From Saprospiraceae bacterium (GTDB lineage: Bacteria > Bacteroidota > Bacteroidia > Chitinophagales > Saprospiraceae): a DNA stretch of 32,563 nucleotides. The stretch lies in the NCBI GenBank assembly GCA_026993525.1, contig JALWSS010000205.1, positions 1-32,563 on the forward strand. Reading direction: 5' to 3'. Position numbers and translations under genes: made by a program. The notes under the pieces are model-generated. The model saw only the letters and a list, made by a program, of their open reading frames with translations. It did not search any database and was not told the DNA's origin. The first letter of the stretch is position 1. Each line of letters starts with the position of its first letter. Below, piece by piece: positions 1 to 8,061 of the stretch.

Positions 1-2031
1 GTGTCTGACCGGGCGGTAACCAATGGAATCTGCAAGGCGTGCATACATCCGGGTAAAGCGCTCAACCTGCAAGTGAGTAAATGGATCATGGGATTGATCC
101 TCACTGGCGGCCAGGTGCGAAAACACACTCAGCACTTTGATTTCAGGGTGGTTGCAGAGCAGTGTGGCCAGGGCCTCAATTTCATTTTCGTCAAAACCGA
201 GTCGGTGCATGCCGGTATCTATTTTGACGTGAATGCCAATTGGGTTTTTGCCTTTTTGTGAACGGCCGTTGAGGAACTGAATAAAATTGCTGAGCAAATT
301 CAGGCTGTAAACTTCCGGCTCCAGGTCATGGCGGATCAGTGCCTCAAAAGTGGCTGCTTCGGGGTTCATGACCATGATGGGCAGTTGAATCCCTTTCTTT
401 CTGAGTTCAACACCTTCATCGGCATAGGCCACTCCCAGGTAGTCCACATGCTGAAATTCGAGCAGTTTGGCCACTTCCACACTGCCGCTGCCATAAGCAC
501 CTGCCTTCACCATGACCATCAGCCGGGTGCCGGGACGGAGGAGCCCCTGGTAGGTTCTGAGGTTGTGGAGCAAGGCACCCATGTTCACTTCCAAAACGGT
601 GTTGTGCACACGACTTGAAAGCCGGTTGGCCACCTTCTCAAATTCAAACAGCCGGGCACCTTTGAGAAGAATGATCTCTTTGAAAAAACGGAGCGAGTCA
701 ATGGCCTCCAATAAAGACCCCGTATTCGCGAAGTAGTGCTGCTCGATATTTTCCGGAAGGAGCACTGAAAGCAAACTCACTTCTTTTCCGACGCCAACAA
801 TTTTCTTCACTTGTTTTTCCGCAACCAGGCTGGCCACCTTCCGGTACAATTCATCGGCCTTCATTCCACTTTGCAAAACATCGGAAAGAATGAGGGTTTT
901 CTTCAGGGCCGTGTTTTGCTGGTCCAGAAAATCGAGTGCAATGGCCAGGGAGGTCAGGTCGGAGTTGTAGCTGTCATTGATGATGGTGCAATCATTGACC
1001 CCCTCTTTCAGCTCCAACCGCATGGCCACAGGTTCCAGAAGGACAACACGACTTTGAATAGCAGCCACATCAAATCCCCTGCAGAGCAAAAAAGCCATGC
1101 AGTGGCAGGCGTTTTCGACCGATGCCTCGTCAGGAAAGGGAACGGTCACTTTGAATTCAAGCCCTTTTTCGGGAACTGACACAAGCAAACGGTGGAAATC
1201 CCGGTGGGATGAATTATCCACTATTTTTTGAAAATAAACATTTGCACCCGGCTCTTTGCTGTTCAATGCCCAGGAGAAAAACCGCTGCCCCCCGTGTGCT
1301 TGTTGCCGCATTTGCTCATGTATCAAATGTTTGTCCCTTCGGTAAATGACGATGGAGGCGCCTTTGATCAACTTCAGTTTTTCTGACAATTTGGTTTTCA
1401 GGTCCGGAAATCCCTCGCTGTGGGCTTCACCGATGTTGGTGAAGATGACCACATCCGGTTTGAGAATGGCTTCCAGTTTTTCCATTTCGCCGGGCAAAGA
1501 AATGCCGGCTTCAAACAGCCCCAGTTGGTGTCCTTCATTGATCTGCAAAACAGAAAGCGGTACCCCGGTTTGCGAGTTGAAACTCCGCGGGCTTCTCACA
1601 ATGCTGAAGTCTTCGCTCAGCAACTGGTGCAACCACTCTTTTACGATGGTTTTGCCGTTGCTGCCGGTTATTCCCACCACTTCCAGATGAAACCTCCTTC
1701 GGTGAAAAGCCGCTAGCCGGTGAAAGGCAGCCTGCGTGTTTTCAACCTTTAAAAAAGCAGCATCCGGGTAGATTCCGGTATTGGCCGGTAGCTGTGAAAC
1801 CAGAAAAGACCTGACGCCTTTCCGATACAGTTCAGGAATGAAAGTGTGTCCATCACTCTGTCGCCCTTTCAGGGCAATGAACAAACTACTGGCCGGATAA
1901 ATCACCTGGCGGCTGTCCAGTAGCACATGCTCTGTCAACCTGTCTTCCACACCGTGCCCATGCAACTCACCCTGCACAATTTCTGCAAGCTGGCCGAGCC
2001 GGTAGTCGAGGTGTGTTGAAAGGTTGACCAT
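1..2031 (-). CDS. murF-alr: Bifunctional MurF / alanine racemase fusion (3' end beyond window)
   Basis: The minus strand is open from an ATG at 2031 to the window edge (677 codons), so the protein is C-terminally incomplete here. The first ~450 residues are a MurF ligase (UDP-MurNAc-tripeptide + D-Ala-D-Ala, ATP-dependent, cytoplasmic): the Mur ATP loop GITGSNGKT lies at about residues 120-128 (K127), followed by NSYNSD and a C-terminal ligase region. The second part is a PLP-dependent alanine racemase: VMVKAGAYGSGS carries the PLP lysine (K509), then KIDTGMHRLGF and VFSHLAASE. The catalytic tyrosine half lies past the edge. Such MurF-Alr fusions are characteristic of Bacteroidota and couple D-Ala supply to peptidoglycan precursor assembly. 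The gene diverges from the CDS at 2114, with a -7-like box at 2054-2061. Confidence 0.95.
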   Translation of the reverse strand, partial: MVNLSTHLDYRLGQLAEIVQGELHGHGVEDRLTEHVLLDSRQVIYPASSLFIALKGRQSDGHTFIPELYRKGVRSFLVSQLPANTGIYPDAAFLKVENTQAAFHRLAAFHRRRFHLEVVGITGSNGKTIVKEWLHQLLSEDFSIVRSPRSFNSQTGVPLSVLQINEGHQLGLFEAGISLPGEMEKLEAILKPDVVIFTNIGEAHSEGFPDLKTKLSEKLKLIKGASIVIYRRDKHLIHEQMRQQAHGGQRFFSWALNSKEPGANVYFQKIVDNSSHRDFHRLLVSVPEKGLEFKVTVPFPDEASVENACHCMAFLLCRGFDVAAIQSRVVLLEPVAMRLELKEGVNDCTIINDSYNSDLTSLAIALDFLDQQNTALKKTLILSDVLQSGMKADELYRKVASLVAEKQVKKIVGVGKEVSLLSVLLPENIEQHYFANTGSLLEAIDSLRFFKEIILLKGARLFEFEKVANRLSSRVHNTVLEVNMGALLHNLRTYQGLLRPGTRLMVMVKAGAYGSGSVEVAKLLEFQHVDYLGVAYADEGVELRKKGIQLPIMVMNPEAATFEALIRHDLEPEVYSLNLLSNFIQFLNGRSQKGKNPIGIHVKIDTGMHRLGFDENEIEALATLLCNHPEIKVLSVFSHLAASEDQSHDPFTHLQVERFTRMYARLADSIGYRPVRH

Positions 2032-2053
2032 TGGTATGCTTTTGTGGAACTTC

Positions 2054-2061
2054 CAAAACTA
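2054..2061 (-). promoter_or_regulatory. -7 box of murF-alr promoter
   Basis: Read on the minus strand this is TAGTTTTG, matching the Bacteroidota sigma-A -7 consensus TAnnTTTG. It lies 22 nt before the murF-alr ATG, which would give a short leader. No clear TTTG -33 box is visible at the usual distance. Confidence 0.5.
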
Positions 2062-2081
2062 GCCCAACCATCAGATTGGTA

Positions 2082-2089
2082 TAGCTTTG
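2082..2089 (+). promoter_or_regulatory. -7 box of CDP-alcohol phosphotransferase promoter
   Basis: TAGCTTTG matches TAnnTTTG and ends 24 nt before the ATG at 2114. The -33 region is weak. Together with the box at 2054-2061 it makes a compact divergent promoter pair within 82 bp. Confidence 0.5.
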
Positions 2090-2113
2090 CGGCGAAATTA
2101 GAACAAACAAGCG

Positions 2114-3349
2114 ATGAGCCAACCCGAACAGACTACCGCCGCTTTGGTCATTCTGCCTGCGGCAAATACCTATCCGGCAGGATTTGATCCACTCACCCTC
2201 CGGATTTACGGACTGACCCTCTTTGAAAGAACCCTGAAAGCGCTGGAGCGGGGTGGTTGCGACCAAATACTGATCCAGACTCCCCGGCCAGTTGCGGAGG
2301 TGAAACAGTGGTTGGAAATCCGCAAAGATTGGGAAGCAAAGATCGAATTACAGCAGGTTGAAAATCCAGGTGTTGTCCAAAGCCAGGCACTCAAATCATT
2401 GGTTCAGCGTGTTTCCGAAGGTGTGGTATTGGTCAGGGAACCAATGGTTTTTGACCAAAAACTGATTCCCTGGCTGAAAGCACAAACAGCGCAACCGGCC
2501 GCCGTGGCCAATGGGCTGCTCACCTTTTTACCGAAGGAAAAAGCTGCGGAAGCAAACCGTGAAATTACTGTGCAGGAATACCCCTGCGAATTTCTGCTAT
2601 GCCACACCGTGAAGAGCCGGGCGGATAAGAACAAGGTCAAAAAGCTGCTGCGCCAAAGCCTCATCAAACCCACCGACGGCTGGGTGAGCCGCCACCTGAA
2701 CCGGCCGGTGAGCATCAGCTTCAGCAGGGTGTTGGCGCATACGCCCATCACCCCAAACCAGTTCACACTTTTTACGGGCTTACTCGGCATTCTGACGGCT
2801 TACCTCCTTTCCAGGGGGCCCTATTGGGGTTTTATGCTGGGTGCTTTTCTGTTTCATTTCACCAGCATTCTGGACGGCGTGGACGGTGAGCTGGCCCGTT
2901 TAAAATTCAAGGCTTCGCCCTTCGGGCAATGGCTGGACACCCTGGTGGACAACAGTTCCTATGTTTTGGCATTGATCGGCTACCTCATCGGCCTTTACAA
3001 CGACGGGGTAACAACTTTTGAAAAATGGGCAGGCATTTCAACCCTGGTTTTTACCGCTCTGGCATTGGGCAGTATGTATTACTACCTCAGGCGTTTCGAC
3101 AAAGGAGGGTCTTTGCTGAACATAGACTACAGCTACCGGAAAGGCACAAGGTGGTCGGATAAATTGCTCCGCTTTCTGGCTCCATTGGGAAAACGGGATT
3201 TGTTTGCACTGATTTTCTTTCTGTTGGGTTTGACCGGTCAACTGCACCTGGCGCTGGTGTTCATTTCAGTGTTGACTGCCATTTTATTCGGCTTGTCCAT
3301 TCAGGCACACCTGGACACCGCACGGCAATTGCGAAGCGAAGGAAAATGA
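2114..3349 (+). CDS. CDP-alcohol phosphatidyltransferase family protein with nucleotidyltransferase-like N-terminus
   Basis: 411 aa. The C-terminal half has the complete CDP-alcohol phosphotransferase signature D-x2-D-G-x2-A-R-x8-G-x3-D-x3-D at D254, D257, A261-R262, G271, D275 and D279, and several hydrophobic membrane helices around it, so it should transfer a phosphoalcohol from a CDP-alcohol inside the membrane. Residues 1-150 resemble a sugar-nucleotidyltransferase fold (GLTLFERTLKAL, then GGCDQILIQT), the layout of bifunctional inositol-phosphate cytidylyltransferase / phospho-inositol synthases. However, the glycine-rich LAAGxGxR nucleotide loop is absent; the matching place reads LPAANTYP, so this half may be inactive. 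Substrate cannot be told from sequence. Its stop codon directly abuts the stop of convergent lptC. Confidence 0.85.
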   Translation: MSQPEQTTAALVILPAANTYPAGFDPLTLRIYGLTLFERTLKALERGGCDQILIQTPRPVAEVKQWLEIRKDWEAKIELQQVENPGVVQSQALKSLVQRVSEGVVLVREPMVFDQKLIPWLKAQTAQPAAVANGLLTFLPKEKAAEANREITVQEYPCEFLLCHTVKSRADKNKVKKLLRQSLIKPTDGWVSRHLNRPVSISFSRVLAHTPITPNQFTLFTGLLGILTAYLLSRGPYWGFMLGAFLFHFTSILDGVDGELARLKFKASPFGQWLDTLVDNSSYVLALIGYLIGLYNDGVTTFEKWAGISTLVFTALALGSMYYYLRRFDKGGSLLNIDYSYRKGTRWSDKLLRFLAPLGKRDLFALIFFLLGLTGQLHLALVFISVLTAILFGLSIQAHLDTARQLRSEGK

Positions 3350-3907
3350 TCAATTTTTGAAATCCCGGGTGTATTCATCGGCCCTTACCCTGCCTTCGAT
3401 GGCCCGGATCTTCCAGCGGGTGAAATCGTTGTTCGATTCAAATCCGTGCCCGTAAATGATTTCATCGCTGCGTTTAACCACTACGAATTTGTTGGTGTAA
3501 ACCCGGTTTTCCACTTCGTCCCAAATCAACTCTTCGGTTTCCAGTTGTTCACCGTTTTTGCTGATCCACACCACGTTTTTTCTGACGACAAACTTGTTGG
3601 CGTTTTCTTCCCGGGTTGCAAAATCTGCTGCGAGTGAGCCTTTTTTACCACCCTGTCCATCAAAAAATTCTACCAGGATGCCTTCGGGAAACTCCTGCCA
3701 GGGGTTCACCTTGTCAAGGTGCCGGACCAGCACCGGGCATTCGATTCGCATGGTGAGCCGGGCGGAATCGCTGTAGAGCAACTCAACCCCTTTGGCCACT
3801 TCCACCTGGGTTTCCTGTTTGGTGAAAAGCCGGTTCACCTCTGCAATGTCATTCTCGCAAGAGGCCAGCAAAAGAAGGCCGAATATGACTGGCAAAAGAA
3901 TTTTCAT
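3350..3907 (-). CDS. lptC: LptC-like LPS export protein (lipoprotein-type N-terminus)
   Basis: 185 aa from the ATG at 3907. I chose this start because it gives a clean lipoprotein signal, MKILLPVIFGLLLLASC, with the lipobox cysteine at residue 17; an upstream GTG at 3964 would bury it. The body (Leu-Tyr-Ser-Asp-Ser-Ala-Arg, EGILVEFFD, ADFATREENANKFVVRKNVVW, then ELIWDEVENRVYTNKFVVV) matches the LptC/YrbK beta-jellyroll family, which passes lipopolysaccharide from the LptBFG ABC transporter toward the outer membrane. In proteobacteria LptC is anchored by a transmembrane helix; Bacteroidota forms are often lipoprotein-like. It is the last gene of the leftward porX-SET-lptC cluster, 57 nt after the SET gene. 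Confidence 0.82.
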   Translation of the reverse strand: MKILLPVIFGLLLLASCENDIAEVNRLFTKQETQVEVAKGVELLYSDSARLTMRIECPVLVRHLDKVNPWQEFPEGILVEFFDGQGGKKGSLAADFATREENANKFVVRKNVVWISKNGEQLETEELIWDEVENRVYTNKFVVVKRSDEIIYGHGFESNNDFTRWKIRAIEGRVRADEYTRDFKN

Positions 3908-3964
3908 GCTTGAAAAACGGGGCAGGCTGCCACAGTTACATTGCATTTTACCGGGGGTTAACAC

Positions 3965-4372
3965 TCATTTGAGTTTTCGCACCAGGTTCTGTTCAAACCA
4001 GACCGGTTTGGGGTCATCCGGGTCGCCGTTGTAATTGACTGTTATCTCCTCGCCTGCGGCAATGTCTTTCACCGCAAAGAAGTCAATGGTTTCGTTTTCA
4101 CAATCGAACCGGTAATTGGCATTGGCCGCAGAGGAGTGGTTGTAAATGGAGCCATACCCAAGGGCAATTGCCGGGCGGTCCTGATCCGGCCCCCAAAGGA
4201 AATAATAATCGTGCAACTTGCTGTTGTGGATGATCTGGAGTTGCTCCGGTGGCAACACAATGACCGGGCAGATTTCAATCAGGTCGCCTTCATGAAGGGG
4301 TTCGGAAGTGAACACCCCTCTTCCGTGAAGGGGGCTTTCGGCAATGAACAAAAAAGGAAGCCGTTGTGCCAT
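3965..4372 (-). CDS. SET domain protein (putative lysine methyltransferase)
   Basis: 135 aa, essentially a stand-alone SET domain. Visible SET signatures are GRGVFTSEPLHEGDLIE near residue 18, the pseudoknot motif GYGSIYNHSSAANANY, and GEEITVNYNG near the C-terminus, which bind S-adenosylmethionine and the target lysine. No pre- or post-SET cysteine clusters are present. The start lies 4 nt after the porX stop, so the two are almost surely co-transcribed. Minimal bacterial SET proteins of this kind are widespread in Bacteroidota; their substrates are mostly unknown. Methylation of a PorX partner or envelope protein is only a contextual guess. Confidence 0.85.
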   Translation of the reverse strand: MAQRLPFLFIAESPLHGRGVFTSEPLHEGDLIEICPVIVLPPEQLQIIHNSKLHDYYFLWGPDQDRPAIALGYGSIYNHSSAANANYRFDCENETIDFFAVKDIAAGEEITVNYNGDPDDPKPVWFEQNLVRKLK

Positions 4373-4376
4373 GTCA

Positions 4377-5933
4377 TCAACGTGAGCGCAGCTTCACCAC
4401 CGGGCAGATCATCTCCTCCAGGGATATTCCACCGTGCTGGAAGGTGTTTTTGTAATAGTTGTGGTAGTAGTTGTAGTTGTTGGGGTAAAGGAAGAATTTA
4501 TCCTCTTTTGCGAAGATAAAAGTGGAACTGACATTGGGCCTTGGCAGGCCAGCTTTTATCGGATCCCTGAAGTCCAGCACATCCCTTCTATCATACTGAA
4601 GGTTGCGTCCAACCTTGTAGCGCAGGTTGGTGGTAGTTTCCCGGTCGCCAATCACCCTCGAAGGGGTATTCACCCGGATGGTTCCGTGGTCAGTGGTTAC
4701 GATCAGTTGCACGTCTTTGCCGGCTATTTTTTGAAGTGCGGCCCAAAGGGGAGAGTTCAGGAACCAGGATTTGGTCAAAGATCTGTAGGCTTTTTCATCA
4801 CCGGCCAGTTCTTTCAGCACTTCCATTTCGGTGCGGGCATGCGAAAGCATGTCAATGAAGTTGTACACCACCACGGTCAGGTCGTTTTTCAGGTAGTTCA
4901 ACATGTTGTTCTGCAGGTCTTTGGCACCGGCCACGTTGGTCACTTTGATGTAATCCGTTTTGACCGGTTTGCGCAGTTTGCGCTTGATCTGCTCCTGGAG
5001 GAAGAAATCTTCAAAGAGGTTTTTTCCCCCCTCTTCGTTGTCATTTTTCCACTGTTTTGGGAAAGTTCTTGCAATGCCTGCCGGCAGCATCCCGGCAAAG
5101 ATGGCGTTTCGGCTGTACTGTGTGGCCGTCGGCAAGATGCTGAAAAAGTAATCCTCCTGCTCGATGCGGTAGAGCTCCGTCAGTATAGGTTCTATGGTCT
5201 TCCATTGGTCATAGCGAAGGTTGTCCATCAGAACCATGACGGTCGGTATCTTTTCCTTCAATTCGGGAAAGACCTTTTTCCGCATCAGGTTGTGCGACAT
5301 CACCGGTGCGTCTTCCGATTCATTGATCCAGCTTTCATAATTGCGAACCACGTATCTGGAAAACTCAGCGTTGGCATCGCTCTTTTGCGTAGCCAGAATA
5401 TCAATGATGTCCCGCGATTGAGACTCGTCAATTTTGATCTCCCAGTTGATGAGCTTTTTGTAAACATCCACCCACTGCTCGAAATTCAAACCGCTGTTGA
5501 TTTCCATGCTCAACATGCGGAATTCCTGCTGGTAACCGGAAGTGGTTTTTTCCCTGACAAGGCGTTTGTTGTCAATGATCTTTTTCAGCGTCAGCAATAT
5601 CTGGTTGGGGTTCACCGGCTTGATGAGGTAGTCGGAAATCTGGGCGCCGATGGCCTCTTCCATGATGTGTTCTGCCTCGTTTTTGGTGATCATCACCACG
5701 GGTAGCAAAGGGTTGTTTTCTTTAATTTTTTCCAGGGTTTCCAGACCGGTCAAACCCGGCATGCTTTCATCCAGGAAGACGACGTCAAAGTCGTTGTTTT
5801 GCTCACATTCTTCCAGTGCGTCATGGCCATTGGTCACGGTTACCACCTCGTAACCTTTCTTCTCCAAAAAGAGCATTTGGGGTTTCAACAATTCAATCTC
5901 GTCGTCGGCCCAGAGGATTTTTACTTTGTCCAT
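4377..5933 (-). CDS. porX: PorX, response regulator with PglZ domain (type IX secretion)
   Basis: 518 aa, the usual PorX length. Residues 1-125 are a receiver domain: acidic pair D10-D11, phosphoacceptor D55 in VVFLDESMPGLTG, T83 and K105 in YLIKPV. A helical linker follows, then a PglZ (alkaline-phosphatase superfamily) domain from about residue 210: TVMVLMDNLRYDQW, SILPTATQYSRNAIFAGMLP, VVVYNFIDMLSHAR, LIVTTDHGTI and FQHGGISLEEMICPVV supply the metal-binding Asp/Thr/His set. In Porphyromonas gingivalis and Flavobacterium PorX pairs with histidine kinase PorY and controls type IX secretion genes; its PglZ domain has phosphodiesterase activity on oligonucleotides. No other T9SS gene is in this window. 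It heads the porX-SET-lptC cluster. Confidence 0.95.
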   Translation of the reverse strand: MDKVKILWADDEIELLKPQMLFLEKKGYEVVTVTNGHDALEECEQNNDFDVVFLDESMPGLTGLETLEKIKENNPLLPVVMITKNEAEHIMEEAIGAQISDYLIKPVNPNQILLTLKKIIDNKRLVREKTTSGYQQEFRMLSMEINSGLNFEQWVDVYKKLINWEIKIDESQSRDIIDILATQKSDANAEFSRYVVRNYESWINESEDAPVMSHNLMRKKVFPELKEKIPTVMVLMDNLRYDQWKTIEPILTELYRIEQEDYFFSILPTATQYSRNAIFAGMLPAGIARTFPKQWKNDNEEGGKNLFEDFFLQEQIKRKLRKPVKTDYIKVTNVAGAKDLQNNMLNYLKNDLTVVVYNFIDMLSHARTEMEVLKELAGDEKAYRSLTKSWFLNSPLWAALQKIAGKDVQLIVTTDHGTIRVNTPSRVIGDRETTTNLRYKVGRNLQYDRRDVLDFRDPIKAGLPRPNVSSTFIFAKEDKFFLYPNNYNYYHNYYKNTFQHGGISLEEMICPVVKLRSR

Positions 5934-6238
5934 TAACAGAATTATTTATTGATAAATGATCATGAGAATTCCTGCAATTGCGGCATTCTTGCGCATTCCG
6001 CCAATAATCAGGGTGCTGTTCCAAACTTAAAAAATGAAAGTAGCTTTTGGAAGCAGGCTAACGTAACGCCGGCGGGAAAATCTTTAGTATGAACAACAAA
6101 AAACACCCTTTGGATGGAAATGACCCTGTCTTTTTGTCGCCTAATCGCACTTGTTTGTAAAAAAACCGGCAGCTGACCGGGAGTAAATGAATTGTTTTGA
6201 ACCACGAACCGAATTTTCCACCAAACCAGTCTTCAATT
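5934..6238. other. Divergent intergenic region porX / LolA-like gene
   Basis: This 305-bp gap separates two divergent genes. I see one good -7-like box for porX at 6022-6029 and no convincing TAnnTTTG box for the rightward gene. No RNA gene or supported small ORF is visible. Confidence 0.5.
6022..6029 (-). promoter_or_regulatory. -7 box of porX promoter
   Basis: On the minus strand this reads TAAGTTTG, matching TAnnTTTG, and would leave a leader of roughly 80 nt before the porX ATG. No clear -33 TTTG is present at 18-20 nt, so the call is moderate. Confidence 0.4.
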
Positions 6239-6967
6239 ATGAAATTAAAGTTCTTTCTCTTCAGTGCACTTTTCCTCCTTGCTTTCGCTCCGCAAAAAGC
6301 AGACGCTCAAACGGCAGATGAAATCATCAACAACTATTACGAGGTCATAGGCGGTGCAGATGCCTGGAAAAACCTCAACAGCATGAAAATGACCGGCACA
6401 GCCGAAAACTTCGGAATGACTTTCCCCATCACCGTTTACTCCATGCGCCCCAACTTGCAGAAGGTGGTTGTTGACATTCAGGGACAGCAATTTGTCGAAG
6501 CCTTTGACGGTGAAGTGGCCTGGACCATCAACCCTTTCATGGGAGGCACCGATCCGGTAAAGAAATCAGAAGAGGAGTCCAAAGAAGCTGCAAAGCAGGT
6601 TTTCGAAGATGACCTGATCAATTACAAAGAAAAAGGACACAGCGTAAGCCTTGAAGGAACCGAGGAGATTGATGGCATCGAGACCTACAAATTGAAGCTA
6701 ACCAAAGCCGATGGCGATGAAATCATCTATTTCTTTGACACCGAGAATTTCGTCCCCATCGTTATCCGCCGCTTCATCAATACCGGAGAAATGAAGGGAA
6801 AAGCCATTGATACTTACGTCAGCGACTACGACGAAGTGGAAGGAATGATGCTGCCTTTTTCATACGAGCAAAAAATGGATGGACAAACCTTTATGAAGTC
6901 CAATTTTACCGCTATTGAACTGAATCCTGAACTTTCTGCTGATGAGTTCAAGTTTCCGGAAGAGTAA
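6239..6967 (+). CDS. Exported LolA-like / outer membrane lipoprotein-sorting-type protein
   Basis: 242 aa from the ATG at 6239. This start gives a Sec signal peptide, MKLKFFLFSALFLLAFAPQKADAQ, with cleavage likely after ADA; an upstream TTG at 6197 would not. The mature part begins TADEIINNYYEVIGGADAW and continues as alternating beta strands (MKMTGTAENFGMTFPITVYSM, QQFVEAFDGEVAWTINP, YKLKLTKADGDEIIYFFD), the pattern of the LolA/LppX-like fold (COG2834-type). Such Bacteroidota proteins are periplasmic and are annotated as outer membrane lipoprotein-sorting proteins, but real lipoprotein carriage is not shown. It stands alone and ends in a strong hairpin at 6992-7025. Confidence 0.75.
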   Translation: MKLKFFLFSALFLLAFAPQKADAQTADEIINNYYEVIGGADAWKNLNSMKMTGTAENFGMTFPITVYSMRPNLQKVVVDIQGQQFVEAFDGEVAWTINPFMGGTDPVKKSEEESKEAAKQVFEDDLINYKEKGHSVSLEGTEEIDGIETYKLKLTKADGDEIIYFFDTENFVPIVIRRFINTGEMKGKAIDTYVSDYDEVEGMMLPFSYEQKMDGQTFMKSNFTAIELNPELSADEFKFPEE

Positions 6968-6991
6968 TTATTATCTGTTCAGACAACATAA

Positions 6992-7025
6992 AAAAGCCCG
7001 GAGGGTACCCCCGCTCCGGGCTTTT
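6992..7025. terminator. Bidirectional intrinsic terminator
   Basis: Perfect 12-bp stem, AAAAGCCCGGAG at 6992-7003 and CTCCGGGCTTTT at 7014-7025, with a 10-nt loop. It sits between the convergent stops at 6967 and 7031 and has a T-rich 3' flank in both directions. Confidence 0.92.
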
Positions 7026-7030
7026 CATTT

Positions 7031-8014
7031 TCAGAAAAATGAAACAGGAGGAATATCCACCATGGTCATTAAACCGGCTTTGCTTCGCAAAACCTGTGGA
7101 ATGGCATTGAGCGTAATGGCGCAGGTTGCCACATCGCCGTTTACCCCGCCTTCTATTCGTGAGCGGATGCCGGGCGTACCTTCGATTATTACCTCATCGT
7201 AGCTCTCCGGCTCACCAACGGTGGCCTGAAAGACGAGCTCAATTTTGAGCTCCCCGTTCTGGTACCCATTTCCAATTTGACGAACCCCTGTGGCATAGCC
7301 TTCAGGGATGGTCATAGCTTCAGTTTTTATTTCTTCCTTCGCAATGACCGGACTGATGATATCTTCGGTTTTGTCGAGCCTCCAGCCCATCCTGCTGGCA
7401 ATCATTTGCATGCTTTCCGTTAGGCCAACATGCCGCAGGGAGCCATCTTGTTTTTTCTGTTCAAACTCGTCCGGACTGAGGCCGGCACCGATTTTCTTTT
7501 GAAACGGGATTCTTCTGAAACGGGCATTCTGGTAGCGGTTCACTTTTACGGATCTGACATCCTGGCAAACAGCAGTCAGGAAAGTTGGCAACGAATCCAT
7601 GAGGAAACCGGGATTGACGCCTGTGCCCAAAACAGCCACTCCTGCTTCTTTGGCTTTTTCATCCATCCGCTTCGCCAAATCAGGAGCAGTATCCCAGGGG
7701 TAGCTCAGTTCTTCGCAAGTGGAAACCACCGGAATGCCATGCTCCATTACTTCAAGAATTTGAGGAGTAATTCGTTTCATGTCAGAGACAGTGGTCAAAA
7801 CGGCTACATCGGGTTTTTCATTTGCAAGCGCCTCCTGAACGGAAGATGAAACAATTACATCGGACGCAATTCCTGCAAGTGAACCCAATGATTTTCCGAT
7901 CAATTCCGGATCCTTGTCAACTGCCGAAACGGTAGTCAACCCTTTCCGCTCTTCGATGAAGGAAGCGATCTTCAACCCCAGGGGACCAAGACCGATTTGC
8001 AAGACCTTTAGCAT
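7031..8014 (-). CDS. Ord-like NAD(P)-dependent oxidoreductase (2,4-diaminopentanoate dehydrogenase-like)
   Basis: 327 aa. The N-terminus is a Rossmann fold (VLQIGLGPLGLKIASF, glycine-rich loop near residues 8-13) of the dihydrodipicolinate-reductase type, followed by DVAVLTTVSDM and VVSTCEELSYPW. The segment VLGTGVNPGFLMDSLP is typical of the family containing 2,4-diaminopentanoate dehydrogenase (Ord) of anaerobic ornithine degradation. No other ornithine-pathway gene (OrtA/B, OraS/E) is nearby, so the true substrate is open; a related amino or keto acid is more likely than proven DAP. It starts 47 nt after the serS stop with no terminator between, so it may be co-transcribed with serS. Confidence 0.75.
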   Translation of the reverse strand: MLKVLQIGLGPLGLKIASFIEERKGLTTVSAVDKDPELIGKSLGSLAGIASDVIVSSSVQEALANEKPDVAVLTTVSDMKRITPQILEVMEHGIPVVSTCEELSYPWDTAPDLAKRMDEKAKEAGVAVLGTGVNPGFLMDSLPTFLTAVCQDVRSVKVNRYQNARFRRIPFQKKIGAGLSPDEFEQKKQDGSLRHVGLTESMQMIASRMGWRLDKTEDIISPVIAKEEIKTEAMTIPEGYATGVRQIGNGYQNGELKIELVFQATVGEPESYDEVIIEGTPGIRSRIEGGVNGDVATCAITLNAIPQVLRSKAGLMTMVDIPPVSFF

Positions 8015-8061
8015 GTGTAAAATTTTTTAGGATTAAAAAACAGACTTCTGCAAGTATTGCA

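Noticed and set aside
4434-5705. Long rightward ORF of 423 codons
   Set aside because: Antisense shadow of porX; the translated product is rich in Val/Phe/His runs and lacks domain motifs, whereas the porX frame has full receiver and PglZ motifs.
7031-8014. Assignment as dihydrodipicolinate reductase (DapB)
   Set aside because: The Rossmann start is DapB-like, but the length (327 aa) and GTGVNPGF motif fit the Ord-like family, and the DapB signature is missing.
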